Assembly: GCA_048213135.1 (NCBI GenBank)
Contig: PS015221.1
Coordinates: forward strand, 22,782-66,016
DNA from: Reclinomonas americana ATCC 50394
Lineage: Eukaryota > Jakobida > Jakobea > Jakobida
Direction of reading: 5' to 3'
Length of the DNA: 43,235 bases
The position numbers and the translations under genes are program-made. Positions 1 to 10,409 of this stretch are shown in pieces. The notes beneath the pieces are model-generated. The model saw only the letters and a list, made by a program, of their open reading frames with translations. It made no database searches and was not told where the DNA came from. Within the stretch, counting starts at the first letter, position 1, and every line of letters starts with the position of its first letter.

Positions 1-3000
1 TGATACGTGTGTGCGTTTTGTGCGACCTTACACTGCCGTGCTCACTCGCGAGGTTGCTCGTTGCACGCAGTACTCATCGCCGTTCACGCAAGTGGCGAAT
101 CTGTCCATCGATTTTCTGGCTGCAGTCTTTCCGCAGCTGCGGCCGAATGCGCAGATGAATCTGCTGACGTTTGTGTGCCGCGATCTCAAGGTCTCCGTCA
201 GTCACCCTGCTGCCATCACACCGTCTGCATCCTCACCTCTCCACATTACTGTAGGGGGCGTGGAAGAAATCTGCTGGGCGTGCACACATGATTGCACTGA
301 ATTGCCTGTCTCTGATGTGGAAACTGATGGCCAACTTTGCGGTGCGGCACGCTGTCGGTGCTTACGAAGTGTGGCCATTCGAGGACATTCGCAGCACTCT
401 GCTTGGTGCGACCGCTCGACTCGACTGCCATTCGTGCGTGCAATCGTTTCTCACCTTTCCCCTTACTTTCAGAGTATTGTGCGCATCCGCGGTGCGAGAT
501 CTACGCCCTGGCTGCCGAGTGCATTGGGTCGTTTGCCGGCGTGTGTGAGCGCGTGAGTCCACCAACGCTGCAGCTGCTGTTGCATACTGTCGTGCAGGAG
601 GTGAGCGCGTGTGTTTTGCGGTTGATTCTGTCTGGGTTTGCATTTTTCATTGAATCTCTGGCCGCAGTGTGAAAACCCCAACCCGGTGGTTCAAGCATCT
701 GTGTGCCTGTCAGTGTCGGCCATGATTCGGTGAGATCGTGTCGTTTTTCTTCGCGAGCGCGTGCGTTGCTGTTTCTCATGCAGTTCTTCGGAGCATACTG
801 CAGACACTTGTCGGTGGCACAGGCAGAGGAGTTCCAGCCGTTGTTTGTCTCCACGTTGCTGTCCAAAGTGCGCAGTATCGAGGTCGACGTGCANNNNNNN
901 NNNNNNNNNNNNNNNNNNNNNNNNNNNNNNNNNNNNNNNNNNNNNNNNNNNNNNNNNNNNNNNNNNNNNNNNNNNNNNNNNNNNNNNNNNNNNNNNNNNN
1001 NNNNNNNNNNNNNNNNNNNNNNNNNNNNNNNNNNNNNNNNNNNNNNNNNNNNNNNNNNNNNNNNNNNNNNNNNNNNNNNNNNNNNNNNNNNNNNNNNNNN
1101 NNNNNNNNNNNNNNNNNNNNNNNNNNNNNNNNNNNNNNNNNNNNNNNNNNNNNNNNNNNNNNNNNNNNNNNNNNNNNNNNNNNNNNNNNNNNNNNNNNNN
1201 NNNNNNNNNNNNNNNNNNNNNNNNNNNNNNNNNNNNNNNNNNNNNNNNNNNNNNNNNNNNNNNNNNNNNNNNNNNNNNNNNNNNNNNNNNNNNNNNNNNN
1301 NNNNNNNNNNNNNNNNNNNNNNNNNNNNNNNNNNNNNNNNNNNNNNNNNNNNNNNNNNNNNNNNNNNNNNNNNNNNNNNNNNNNNNNNNNNNNNNNNNNN
1401 NNNNNNNNNNNNNNNNNNNNNNNNNNNNNNNNNNNNNNNNNNNNNNNNNNNNNNNNNNNNNNNNNNNNNNNNNNNNNNNNNNNNNNNNNNNNNNNNNNNN
1501 NNNNNNNNNNNNNTGGAGCTGTATGCCACGCAGATTCTCACCACCTTGCGTCAGGTTTTTGGCCTCTGTGTTCCCCCGTGGAGTGCATTGTATACATGCA
1601 TTGCAAATCACCCACTCGACTGTCACGCAGCATTTGGTGTGTACCGATCGGTCTGCCGATGTGGATTTCGACGGATCTCTGGGAGGTGTGGTGGACACAA
1701 AGCACCTGGTGTCGCCGGAGGACCTGTCCTGCGTGACGCGAGCGCTGTGTGCATTCCTTGATTGTTGCTGGTCCATCATTGACGATCAAGCCATGGCGCG
1801 CGTCATCTCCCTGCTCGTGGAGCAGTACAAGTTGTCTGAGGGTGCGTTCGTGAAATGTGGTTCGTACTGTTGACTGTTGTTGCACTCACCTACGATCGCG
1901 GTCAATTGGCGCAGCGTACGTGGTGACCTATGGCGAGGAGAGTGCCTTGCGCATCAAGGTGGAGTTGTTGCAGGCCATGGCGCACGTGTTCTCCACGGGT
2001 TTCCGTGGCCACGGACCAGCGTCGGGAGTGCCGACCACCTTTTTTGAGTTGAGCCTGGTCCAGAGTTGAAGGCGTGTGACTTGTTACTGTCGCTGGCTGA
2101 CCTTGCGTCGTCGTTCGCTCTCAGGTGTGACATGATGGTGCTGGTGGTATACGATTGGTTCCACATTGTCAGCGACTTTGCCTATTTGAAGACAAAGCGA
2201 ATGGTTTGTTGGCACTTGTGGTGCAACGCCTCTCGCGCTGGTGCGTTGTTCACTTGAAGCGCACCGACAACAGCATCACTCGTTCGATCGGGACTTGACG
2301 GGCGATCACTGGCAACTGCACCTCACGAATCGCGTTCTCGGGTTCCGAGCACTTCCGCTCATGGAAGGCAAGATGCTCAGTGTGCTGGAGGCGCTTTTCC
2401 GTCTGGCTTCTTTTGATGGAGGCAAGCACTGGAGAACGGCGTTTGAGGTGAGAGGAATGTCGGTGTGTGTGTGAGAGAGGCCACAAATTATGGTGTGGTA
2501 ACACTTGCGAATAGAGCGAGGCATCGTCCACATGGTCGTTTGCCGTCTCGGCGTTTTGGTTCTGCGTCAACATTTTTGTCAGTGCGGATCGCGAGGCATT
2601 CTCCGGTGTCATGAACAACGCGCTCTCGGCATTGGTGGCCGCTCCCTTTACGTGGCTCACACAAGTATGTATCGTGTTCTTTGGTCGCATCAGAGGAACA
2701 TGTTCTCATGAGTGCTTGCTGTTGTGCCAGGACGGAAGTGCGAGTCTTGTCATGGCGTTCTTGGAGAGTCACTTGGATGTGCAGGAAAATGTTGTGTCCC
2801 TTGCTCATTCACATATCTTGTCACCGTCGGCAGTGGTCTCACCGCGCTGGTTCGTCTGCAGCCGGCCACTGTGGTACAGTTCTTGTCGGCAGTGAGCAGT
2901 GGTCTGTCGACCACTCCGGCCAGCGTACGGCCACTCCTGCTGTGCGTACAGGCATGCACACGTCTCTGTGGAAACAGTTTGCCGACTGAACTATTGTGTG

Positions 3001-4271
3001 CTAGTGACTCGGTGATTGCTTCTGTGAATCGTCTGCATCAGCAGTTGCTGGCACTGCATGCTCCTTCGTTGCTTGTCGATGGAGCCGATGCACCAAGCAT
3101 GCGTTGCGTAACGGGCCTTGTTCTCTCTGAATGAAGCGCGGTGCATGCTCCTCATTGCTCGATGCAGAGCTCGACGGTGCCGTGCTGCGAGACTTGCTTG
3201 CCTCCGAGTTGGCGTTTGTCGGTGCCGCTGTCGATCCTGCCGTCTCGGTGGCACTCGAGCAGGGTACCAATGCAGCCGCTTGGCGCTCGTTTGTGGCACA
3301 GTGTGCCATTTGCAGCCAGCGAGTGGTGCGGCTGCTGACTGGTGGCGTGGTGGTGCCGGTGGAACTGCCAGGCATGTGCACTGTGGCTGTTGTTGTTGTT
3401 GTGCTGTATTGTTCACAGTCGTTGTGTTGGTAGCCGATGCAATGTCGCTTGCGTCTCGGGAAATGTCGGCCATTCTGGCCTGCACTGGAGCTGCCTCCGA
3501 TCGTCTGGCGCTGTCCCTCTTGAGGGACGTGCAAGAGTTTCGTGCCTGCGTGGCCACATGGTTGAGAAGAGAACATGTCCATCTCATTTTGAAGTGTATG
3601 CGACAGCTCGGCCAGCACACCGGCGCTGCTGGACTGCGTGGTGGCGGGATTCATGTCATTACCGGAGCACTCGGTCCGGCATCAACAATTCCTCGCAGTG
3701 TTGCAACAGCAGCTGCAACACCCGACGGCGGTATGTGTTTGACTGTGTCTCTGTTCTGTGTCACGTGTCTCACCGCTGTTTTTCGGCGCAGAATTCGTCG
3801 CGGTTGTTGCAGGCAGCACTGCGACAACTTGGACGAGTTGCATTGCCGTCTCCTTTACATATTATCTCGTTGCCATGGACTGCTCACTTTTCCCACCCCC
3901 GACAGCTTGGTGGTGAATCGGGCAACACCATGCGGCAATATGTGGCCGCTGTGGCGCACGTCACGCTGGCCCAGTTGGAAGGAGCGACACCCGGCGTTCT
4001 GGAACAGTGCGCCCTGGAACGAGTGCAGTCTCTCATGCTGCTCTACGCGCTCTCAGCTGCTGTTGATTCGGCGCCCGATACGGATCAAAGTTGCGCCACG
4101 ACAAGCGCCTCTCTCATCTCGATCTCCTTTTCTCGCTGACCAAATGACTGTGAACACCAGAAGCACAATGTCTCGATGTGGTCGTGGCCGCCTTGCTCGT
4201 GTTCCTTCGCCTGTTGCGTGCGCCACAGTGACACACTCGCCCAGTGACCCAGTTCTCACGTGCTCTTGCCG
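1..4271 (+). CDS. Large HEAT-type alpha-solenoid protein, possibly UTP20-like (partial at both ends)
   Basis: Seen: a chain of exons on the plus strand encoding helical, Leu/Ala-rich segments without signal peptide or membrane helix. Clear exons lie near 66-180, 267-389, 464-600, 669-729, 774-893, 1645-1842, 1912-2050, 2300-2450, 2515-2665, 2732-3100, 3131-3372, 3433-3597, 3630-3730 and 3792-4100. Known: in UTP20, a U3 snoRNP/18S rRNA processing factor, an early region carries a pattern like LSLMWKLMANF followed by IYALAAECIGSFAG, seen here at about 305-545. That resemblance is my only basis for a name and is weak; another HEAT-repeat protein (exportin-like or similar) is possible. The start lies before the window, the 620-base gap at 894 removes coding sequence, and the 3' end runs into the gap at 4272. 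The reading frame changes near 3600 with no normal-sized intron. Confidence 0.42.
894..1513. other. Assembly gap (620 N)
   Basis: Run of N inside the HEAT-type gene. Exons before (FGAYCRHLSVAQ...) and after (ELYATQILTTL) both read on the plus strand, so the missing part is presumably coding. Confidence 0.99.
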
Positions 4272-5151
4272 NNNNNNNNNNNNNNNNNNNNNNNNNNNNN
4301 NNNNNNNNNNNNNNNNNNNNNNNNNNNNNNNNNNNNNNNNNNNNNNNNNNNNNNNNNNNNNNNNNNNNNNNNNNNNNNNNNNNNNNNNNNNNNNNNNNNN
4401 NNNNNNNNNNNNNNNNNNNNNNNNNNNNNNNNNNNNNNNNNNNNNNNNNNNNNNNNNNNNNNNNNNNNNNNNNNNNNNNNNNNNNNNNNNNNNNNNNNNN
4501 NNNNNNNNNNNNNNNNNNNNNNNNNNNNNNNNNNNNNNNNNNNNNNNNNNNNNNNNNNNNNNNNNNNNNNNNNNNNNNNNNNNNNNNNNNNNNNNNNNNN
4601 NNNNNNNNNNNNNNNNNNNNNNNNNNNNNNNNNNNNNNNNNNNNNNNNNNNNNNNNNNNNNNNNNNNNNNNNNNNNNNNNNNNNNNNNNNNNNNNNNNNN
4701 NNNNNNNNNNNNNNNNNNNNNNNNNNNNNNNNNNNNNNNNNNNNNNNNNNNNNNNNNNNNNNNNNNNNNNNNNNNNNNNNNNNNNNNNNNNNNNNNNNNN
4801 NNNNNNNNNNNNNNNNNNNNNNNNNNNNNNNNNNNNNNNNNNNNNNNNNNNNNNNNNNNNNNNNNNNNNNNNNNNNNNNNNNNNNNNNNNNNNNNNNNNN
4901 NNNNNNNNNNNNNNNNNNNNNNNNNNNNNNNNNNNNNNNNNNNNNNNNNNNNNNNNNNNNNNNNNNNNNNNNNNNNNNNNNNNNNNNNNNNNNNNNNNNN
5001 NNNNNNNNNNNNNNNNNNNNNNNNNNNNNNNNNNNNNNNNNNNNNNNNNNNNNNNNNNNNNNNNNNNNNNNNNNNNNNNNNNNNNNNNNNNNNNNNNNNN
5101 NNNNNNNNNNNNNNNNNNNNNNNNNNNNNNNNNNNNNNNNNNNNNNNNNNN
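4272..5151. other. Assembly gap (880 N)
   Basis: Run of N that hides the 3' end of the HEAT-type gene from the left and the 3' end of the ATP11 gene from the right. The two genes converge inside it. Confidence 0.99.
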
Positions 5152-5850
5152 CCTTCTCGAGCTCAGTGTAAAACGTAATCGTGAATGCCGGCATTGCATT
5201 CACACCTGCAGGCGCCAGTGCTTCAGCCTGTCGTCCCTCTCCCCCCTCCTCCCCTCGCTCCCTCCCTCTCTCCCACTCAACTCTTCGTGCGGTACTCCTC
5301 CAGTGGCGTCATGAGACAATGCTGACCCTGGAACTGTGCCACCATACTCAAGTAGCCCTCGCCCTTGATCAGTGGCAAGACAAACATGGGACTGCAGAGG
5401 GAGAGACGTGAGGAGACGACGGCTAGCGAGCGGGGATAGAAGAGGGGAGGAGAGGAGACCATGCTTTGCAGTGCGCCTGCAAGTCCTGGAAGACGTTCGA
5501 GTTGAGAGTCATTGCGACAGCATCGTTCCGGCTCAGATGATGCTGCATGCAAGGAATGAGAGGACTTCTCCGACAATGCACACTCACACACACGTGCACA
5601 CACACACACACCTCCGACCAGATGGCTGCCACACGTTCTTTGGGTTCACTGTGTGCGTGCAGAGTGAGCGCTGAATGAAGGACTGGCATGGAATGCATTG
5701 CGCGGACCGCATGAGAAGAGGCAGCTTGACGATCTGATCGAGGGCTCTTGACCCCGGCCATGTGAATGACATGTACCGCCGTGCGGTTCTGAACAGCATT
5801 CCTTGTTCTCGACGAGATGGAAAAGGGAGCGACGAAGTAGGACACTCCAA
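5152..5850 (-). CDS. ATPAF1: ATP synthase F1 assembly factor ATP11/ATPAF1 (3' end lost in gap)
   Basis: Known: ATP11/ATPAF1 is a mitochondrial matrix chaperone that holds the F1 beta subunit during ATP synthase assembly. Seen, in transcript order: a basic N-terminus (MLFRTARRYMSF) that could target mitochondria, then ALDQIVKLPLLMR, EPKERVAAIWSE, HHLSRNDAVAMTL, NVFQDLQAHCKA, PMFVLPLIKGEGY, VAQFQGQHCLMTPLEEY and NAMPAFTITFYTELEK. These match in order the family blocks around IVK..LL, EEI..IW, DAV, F..L......CP.F..PL and the FT..E / Y..L signature. Introns join cleanly, for example LPLLM(R) to (R)EPKERV. One intron begins with a GT repeat at its donor. The start is taken at 5850, with the inner Met at about 5799 equally possible. 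An out-of-frame Met at 5870 heads a good-looking presequence (MSRIVSSWSVLLRRSLF) that I could not splice in. The last part of the protein falls in the gap. Confidence 0.88.
5574..5612. repeat. (CA)n microsatellite in ATP11 intron
   Basis: Interrupted CA repeat on the plus strand. On the transcript it is GTGTGTGTGT and starts directly at the 5' splice site after the exon ending IWSE. Confidence 0.85.
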
Positions 5851-6080
5851 GAGGACACGATACGAGACAACTGCGACGAGACGGAGGCGACGACGTCGTC
5901 ACAGAGGGTGCTTGGTGTTTCACCAACCTTGATCTCCTAGTTGTCGTGTCAAGGATCAAGGGTAACAGATGCAGGGGTTGACGTGCACAAGGACGAAGGG
6001 TCAAGGCTCTCGTGTGACTTCTGTTCACGAAACAGTCTCCACTACATTCTCGCCAACAAAGCGGAAGCACGGGGTGTGCT

Positions 6081-8287
6081 TTAGAGAGCGGATGAGTTGG
6101 TCGAGGCTCCGGCACCGGAATTCGGCGACAACGGAGCAGGAGCAGGAGCTGGGACAGGAGCCGCCGCGGCCGGTGGTGGCGGGCACGGAGCCGTGGGCAT
6201 GGCGGAGCATTCATCAAAAAGATCCTTGAACAGAGCAGTTGACAGGTCTGCAGAAAGCGCATCCGAGTGAATACACAAACTCACACAGCACAGACAGCAA
6301 TGATTGCGACGCAACAGCGTTCGCCAAAGCTGGGCTCCACCACCTGACGAGATACGCAAGTGATGAGGAGGGGGACGCCAACGAAACCGACTTTGCTGGC
6401 ATGACAGACGCAACGACAATCAGCTTGCCCTCGTTCTCCGGCTGCTTTGCCAGCTCCACTGCGCTGTGAATCTGTGCACAAGGTGAGGGGGGGGGGAAAG
6501 AACACAACTGCCCTGCACGCTGCTGACACACACCGCTGCACCGCTGGAAATGCCACAGAAGATGCCTTCCTCCTTGGGCAGGCGGCGCGCCATCGTCAGA
6601 GCTGTGTGCCAGCTGCGTGAGCACACACACAAAACATGCAAAAGTGCGCTAAACTCACCGGTTTGTGACGACACCTGGATGATTCCGTCGACCACCTCGC
6701 TGTCATAGATCTGCACTGCCAGTGAGCACAGACATTGTCGATTCCTGTCGCCGCGACACGCACACGCAACATCTGGCTTGAATCCGGCGCCAATGCCCTG
6801 GATCATGTGCGGACCGGGCTTGTTGCCACTGAGAACAGCCGACTCGACGGGTTCCACGGCGAACGCCTGCATGCCGACGCGCGTGCATCAGTGAGGAGGA
6901 GATGTGCACACATCACGGTCAATTATGGTGGCTCACACGCCAGCACCTTCACACTCGGCTTCTGCTCCTTCAGGAACTTGACAGCACCGGAGATGGTGCC
7001 GCCTGACACAAGATTGCACATGAGTGAGCCAGCAGAGCAGGGGGCGAAACTCGTCGAATTCACACACCAGTGCCCACACCACCGACGAAAATGTCGACTT
7101 CGCCCGCGGTGTCGCGCCAGATTTCCGGGCCAGTGCTGCGTGTATGTCTGGTGTGAGCCTTCTCTTCTATTCGTTCCACACCCCCGCAGCACAAGGAACG
7201 CAACGTGTTGTAGTGGATCGCAGGATTGGCGGGGTTGCCAAACTGGTTGGGCATCCACGAGTTCGGGATCTCCTCCAACATCTGCCTGGCCTTGCGCTGC
7301 AGCACGAGGGAGTGGGGGGCAAGAGTGAGGCAACAGATACAGGCGGGGACATGTCGGGTAAACTCAACTGCAGCTCCGGGAATGCCAAACTCGCGCGGCG
7401 TCAGCACCAACTCGGCACCAAACGCACGCAGCAACACACGGCGCTCCATCGAGAAGCTATCCGGCATCACTGTGTTGCGTGGGAAAACGAAAAAAAGTGT
7501 GAGCAGACCGAACACACAGCACAGCATACAAGAATGAAAAGAGGCGGCCTCACCGAGGATGGCCTTGTAGCCCTTGACGGCGGCGGCAAAGGCCAGCGCA
7601 ATGCCAGTGTTGCTGCGCAGAAGAGGGAAACGAAAAGAACAAGCAAGCGAGAAAAGTCAGCGGTGAATAACGCTGCAAACTCGAGTGAGAGATACAGCTT
7701 GCCGCCGCTGTGCGCACCCTGATGTGGGTTCGATAATGGTCGTGATGCCCGGTGTAATGATGCCGCGCTCCTCGGCGTCATCCAGCATCGCCTTGCCAAT
7801 GCGGTCCTTCACCGAGCCGCAAGGCTGCGCGCGCGCGTGCGAGGAGAGGGCGTGAGTGCGACATGTCGGTCCACCATTGTCGAGACACACACACACACAC
7901 ACACAGACACACCTCTTGCGCCTCGAGCTTGACGGCGACGCGAGCGACGCAGCCCTCGGTCACGCGGTTGAGGTACACCATGGGTGTGCCTGTCGTGCAT
8001 TCGCGTGAGCACACGCAATCAGACGACCACACACTCTGTCTCTCACGCACGCACCACCGACGAGGTCGAGCATCGTCGCGGCGATTCGGTTGGTGGATCC
8101 TGCAGCTGCGTGCGTGCATGCATGTATGCGCGAGTGCGAGTGAGTGAGTGAATGATGACACACACACAATGCTCCGATGCATCAGTCGTCGCTTCTCGTT
8201 GCAATGCAGTGCTCTCTCTCTCTCTGTCAGTCGACTGTGAAACACAGTGTGTGCAAGTGTCTCTGATGTGCACTCACCAGATGCCAT
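6081..8287 (-). CDS. Cysteine synthase / O-acetylserine (thiol)lyase, plant-type
   Basis: Makes L-cysteine from O-acetylserine and sulfide using pyridoxal phosphate (PLP), the last step of sulfate assimilation. Many small exons join in frame. Start ATG at 8287 gives MASG, then exons at 8055-8099, 7913-7989, 7824-7718, 7612-7554, 7469-7369, 7296-7205 and 7135-7068, continuing to the TAA at 6081. Visible blocks: [28 protein letters not shown] with the PLP lysine, [14 protein letters not shown] binding the substrate carboxylate, [46 protein letters not shown] binding the PLP phosphate, [40 protein letters not shown] and PSFGERYLSTALF. Order and wording match plant OAS-TL closely. There is no obvious organelle presequence, so it is probably cytosolic. 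Odd: after the usual end there is a tail of about 40 residues rich in Pro, Ala and Ser (from [11 protein letters not shown] to TNSSAL). Confidence 0.97.
7884..7905. repeat. (AC)n microsatellite at a cysteine synthase donor site
   Basis: CA repeat on plus. Read on the transcript it is a TG repeat that begins at the donor of the intron after KLEAQE. Confidence 0.8.
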
Positions 8288-8397
8288 GGGGGACGGGGTT
8301 GCCTGTGCGTGCGAGAAGAGCGACAAGAATTTAATTTCGTCGGCCCCTAATGTAATGTGTTCGGAACGCTCCGAATGAACGTTGCAGCTTTCGCATA

Positions 8398-8403
8398 TTT
8401 ATT
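8398..8403 (-). terminator. Polyadenylation signal AATAAA
   Basis: TTTATT on plus, so AATAAA on the minus strand, about 92 bases after the stop of the tetraspan gene and about 110 bases before the start of cysteine synthase. Confidence 0.65.
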
Positions 8404-8494
8404 CAAGGCAAAGACAAACGCAGAGAGCGAAGAAAGAGAGCACGCCCGACTAATTCTTAATCGAGTATTCTATACATAAAAAACGCACATCGAA

Positions 8495-9838
8495 TTACCA
8501 GGCTGACTTGTTGTCGGTCGCGCCATGGCCAGCCTCGACATCCTTTGCCCGTCCCGACGGGGTGTAGTTGGCGGCGGAGGGACTCACCGCCCGGCGAGCG
8601 GCGGCGCCATCGCGGAAGAAGAAGGACAGGATGAGCGTCACAAACACGAGCCATGTGCCGACCCTGCATGCGCAGCGTGTGAGCACGGAGGGGAGCACGC
8701 CACACGCGAGTGCGCATGCAGCAGTTCACGTACCAGAAGATGATGTAGCTCCAGTCCCATTTCTGCAATCGGAAAGAGGCGCTGCGAGTGAGAAGGAACA
8801 CGACACCAGGTGCACTACACATGCATCCCTGCATTCGACGCAACTGCCTTGCCGTTCACTCCGTACAGCGGGTCGCACGGTCCGAGCGTGTTCTGGTTGG
8901 TGTAGTACGCGACGGCGGCGAGGCACAGCTGCAGCAGAAGAAAAATGCATGAGCACAGCGATCACACACAAAGGTACAGGGAAACCAGCATCGCACGAAC
9001 CCCCCACGAGATGAAGGAAATGACCTGCAATGACAAACACGCAACACGATGTGAGACGACACGGCGACACATCGACAGTTTTCTGTTGGACGCACCGCGC
9101 ACACCCACTTGATCGCGGTGAGTGGTCGAATCACGTAGATCAGAAGGAAGACAAAGAGGAGGCAGGCCATGCCCGTCCCACTGGCACCGACACCGAGCGT
9201 CTACGCAGTCGCGTTGAGTGGTGGTGATCAGTCAGACAGACAACAAAGTATCGAAAAACACACGCAACGACGCGATTGATCTGCGCGTCACTCGTGCTCC
9301 CCGTGTAGCATGCCGGTCCATTCACAGGGTCGTCGTAGTTCGTGCACAGCCACCTGCGTGCACACGCCAGTGTCACACAAAAGCGGAAAGTCACAAGGTT
9401 CATGATTGGCTGTTGCAGCAAACAAACCCATTGCGGAGGCCGACTTCGAAATAGTATGCCGGCCTGCAGTCTTGTTTGCTGTGTTGTCGGAGGCACACGG
9501 AGAGAGGGAGGAGAGTGACAGCGTGAGTTTTCAGACGGAGAGCTGCGAAACCGTACACACACACACACACGCAACATCCAGTGCCACGACTTGAGGCCGA
9601 GGACGCAGCAAGCGATCGCTCCACCGACCAGTACCAGACACACAATGGCGAGGGCGCGACCAGTGGTCATTCCTGTGCATGTGTGTGCGATCATGAGTGT
9701 GTGTGACGTCGACACATTGGATCAACGATGAGATGCGATCGCCGACGCACCTGGTCCCTCTCTGGTGTTCAAGTCGCGGATCTTCAGCTCTTGCGTCGGT
9801 CGCGCCGACGTGTGGCCATTCGCTGCGCTGTCACTCAT
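8495..9838 (-). CDS. Four-helix membrane protein of claudin/PMP22/SUR7-like layout
   Basis: Nine exons join without a frame break into 237 codons plus stop: 9838-9751, 9672-9567, 9463-9428, 9353-9272, 9200-9105, 9024-9001, 8928-8845, 8762-8734, 8663-8495. Seen: a soluble N-terminus of about 32 residues (MSDSAANGHTS...), TM1 (ALAIVCLVLVGGAIACCVLGL), a long first loop with EVGLRNGWLCTNYDDP and a second Cys in PACYTG, TM2 (GMACLLFVFLLIYVI), TM3 (VISFISWGLCLAAVAYY), a short loop with GPCDPLYG, TM4 (VGTWLVFVTLILSFFF) and a hydrophilic C-tail ending NKSAW. Known: claudin-superfamily proteins have four helices and a long first loop with a GLW..C...C signature. The layout and the GLxxGWLC...C element agree, but the family call is inference and no function can be given. 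The second donor lies inside a GT repeat, so its exact position is ambiguous. An AATAAA follows at 8398-8403. Confidence 0.6.
9555..9570. repeat. (AC)n microsatellite at a tetraspan-gene donor site
   Basis: CA repeat on plus; on the transcript a GT repeat that overlaps the 5' splice site after HWML. Confidence 0.75.
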
Positions 9839-10409
9839 CGCTGATCGGAAGATCTTGTTGGAATGTGTTCAAACGGAGAAAGGGAGCTTTTTGCGAGTTG
9901 CCCTGCAACGCTGCACGCGTGAGACGAACGGCAACAGAATGTGTGTGTGAGTGAGTGTGTGTGTGCTCTCTCTTACCGCACCTTGAAGCAGTGGCAAGAG
10001 GGAGCAGTTAGAGTCGACGGGGTTTTTGGACAACTGTCGCGCTCGGGCGTTTACGCGTCTATATGCAGACCTGGCGTGGTGTTTGTTGCACCCGGACAAC
10101 AGCGAATGTGCGAGAGACCTGTGCGCAGCAGTGGGCACTGCGGAAAGTGTGTGTGACCGCGGCAATCGACATTTTCATCGACTTTTTTCAGGAAATGGAC
10201 AGGTGTCGCGCCGCAATCGCACTCGACACGTGGCGCTATCCATGCGCATGGTTTCTCTTCTCGCTTGCTCGCCTGCGCAGTGGTGGAGCCACCTGCTGCC
10301 TCCGTCCGAAACCCCTGTTTGCAGACATTGATTGGTTCAGCTCTTCGATTTCTCAAAAGTTTCTTTTTTGTGGCCGCGCGCGCATGCAGACGCTGCTTGC
10401 AGCAAAAGA
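9839..10409. promoter_or_regulatory. Shared upstream region of two divergent genes
   Basis: 571 bases between the start codons of the tetraspan gene (minus) and the XPR1-like gene (plus). It must hold both promoters or 5' UTRs. I see no TATA box, no convincing coding exon and no repeat apart from short TG-rich and T-rich patches (T-runs near 10180 and 10365). Function is inferred from position only. Confidence 0.5.

Noticed and set aside
3118-5178. 686-codon plus-strand ORF
   Set aside because: Most of it is N. It runs across several introns and the 880-base gap, so its length has no meaning.
6935-6962. LACEPP as the end of a cysteine synthase exon
   Set aside because: Splicing at the GTGCTGG donor after PSVK and rejoining at AFAVEPVES fits the family better; VLACEPP is intron sequence.
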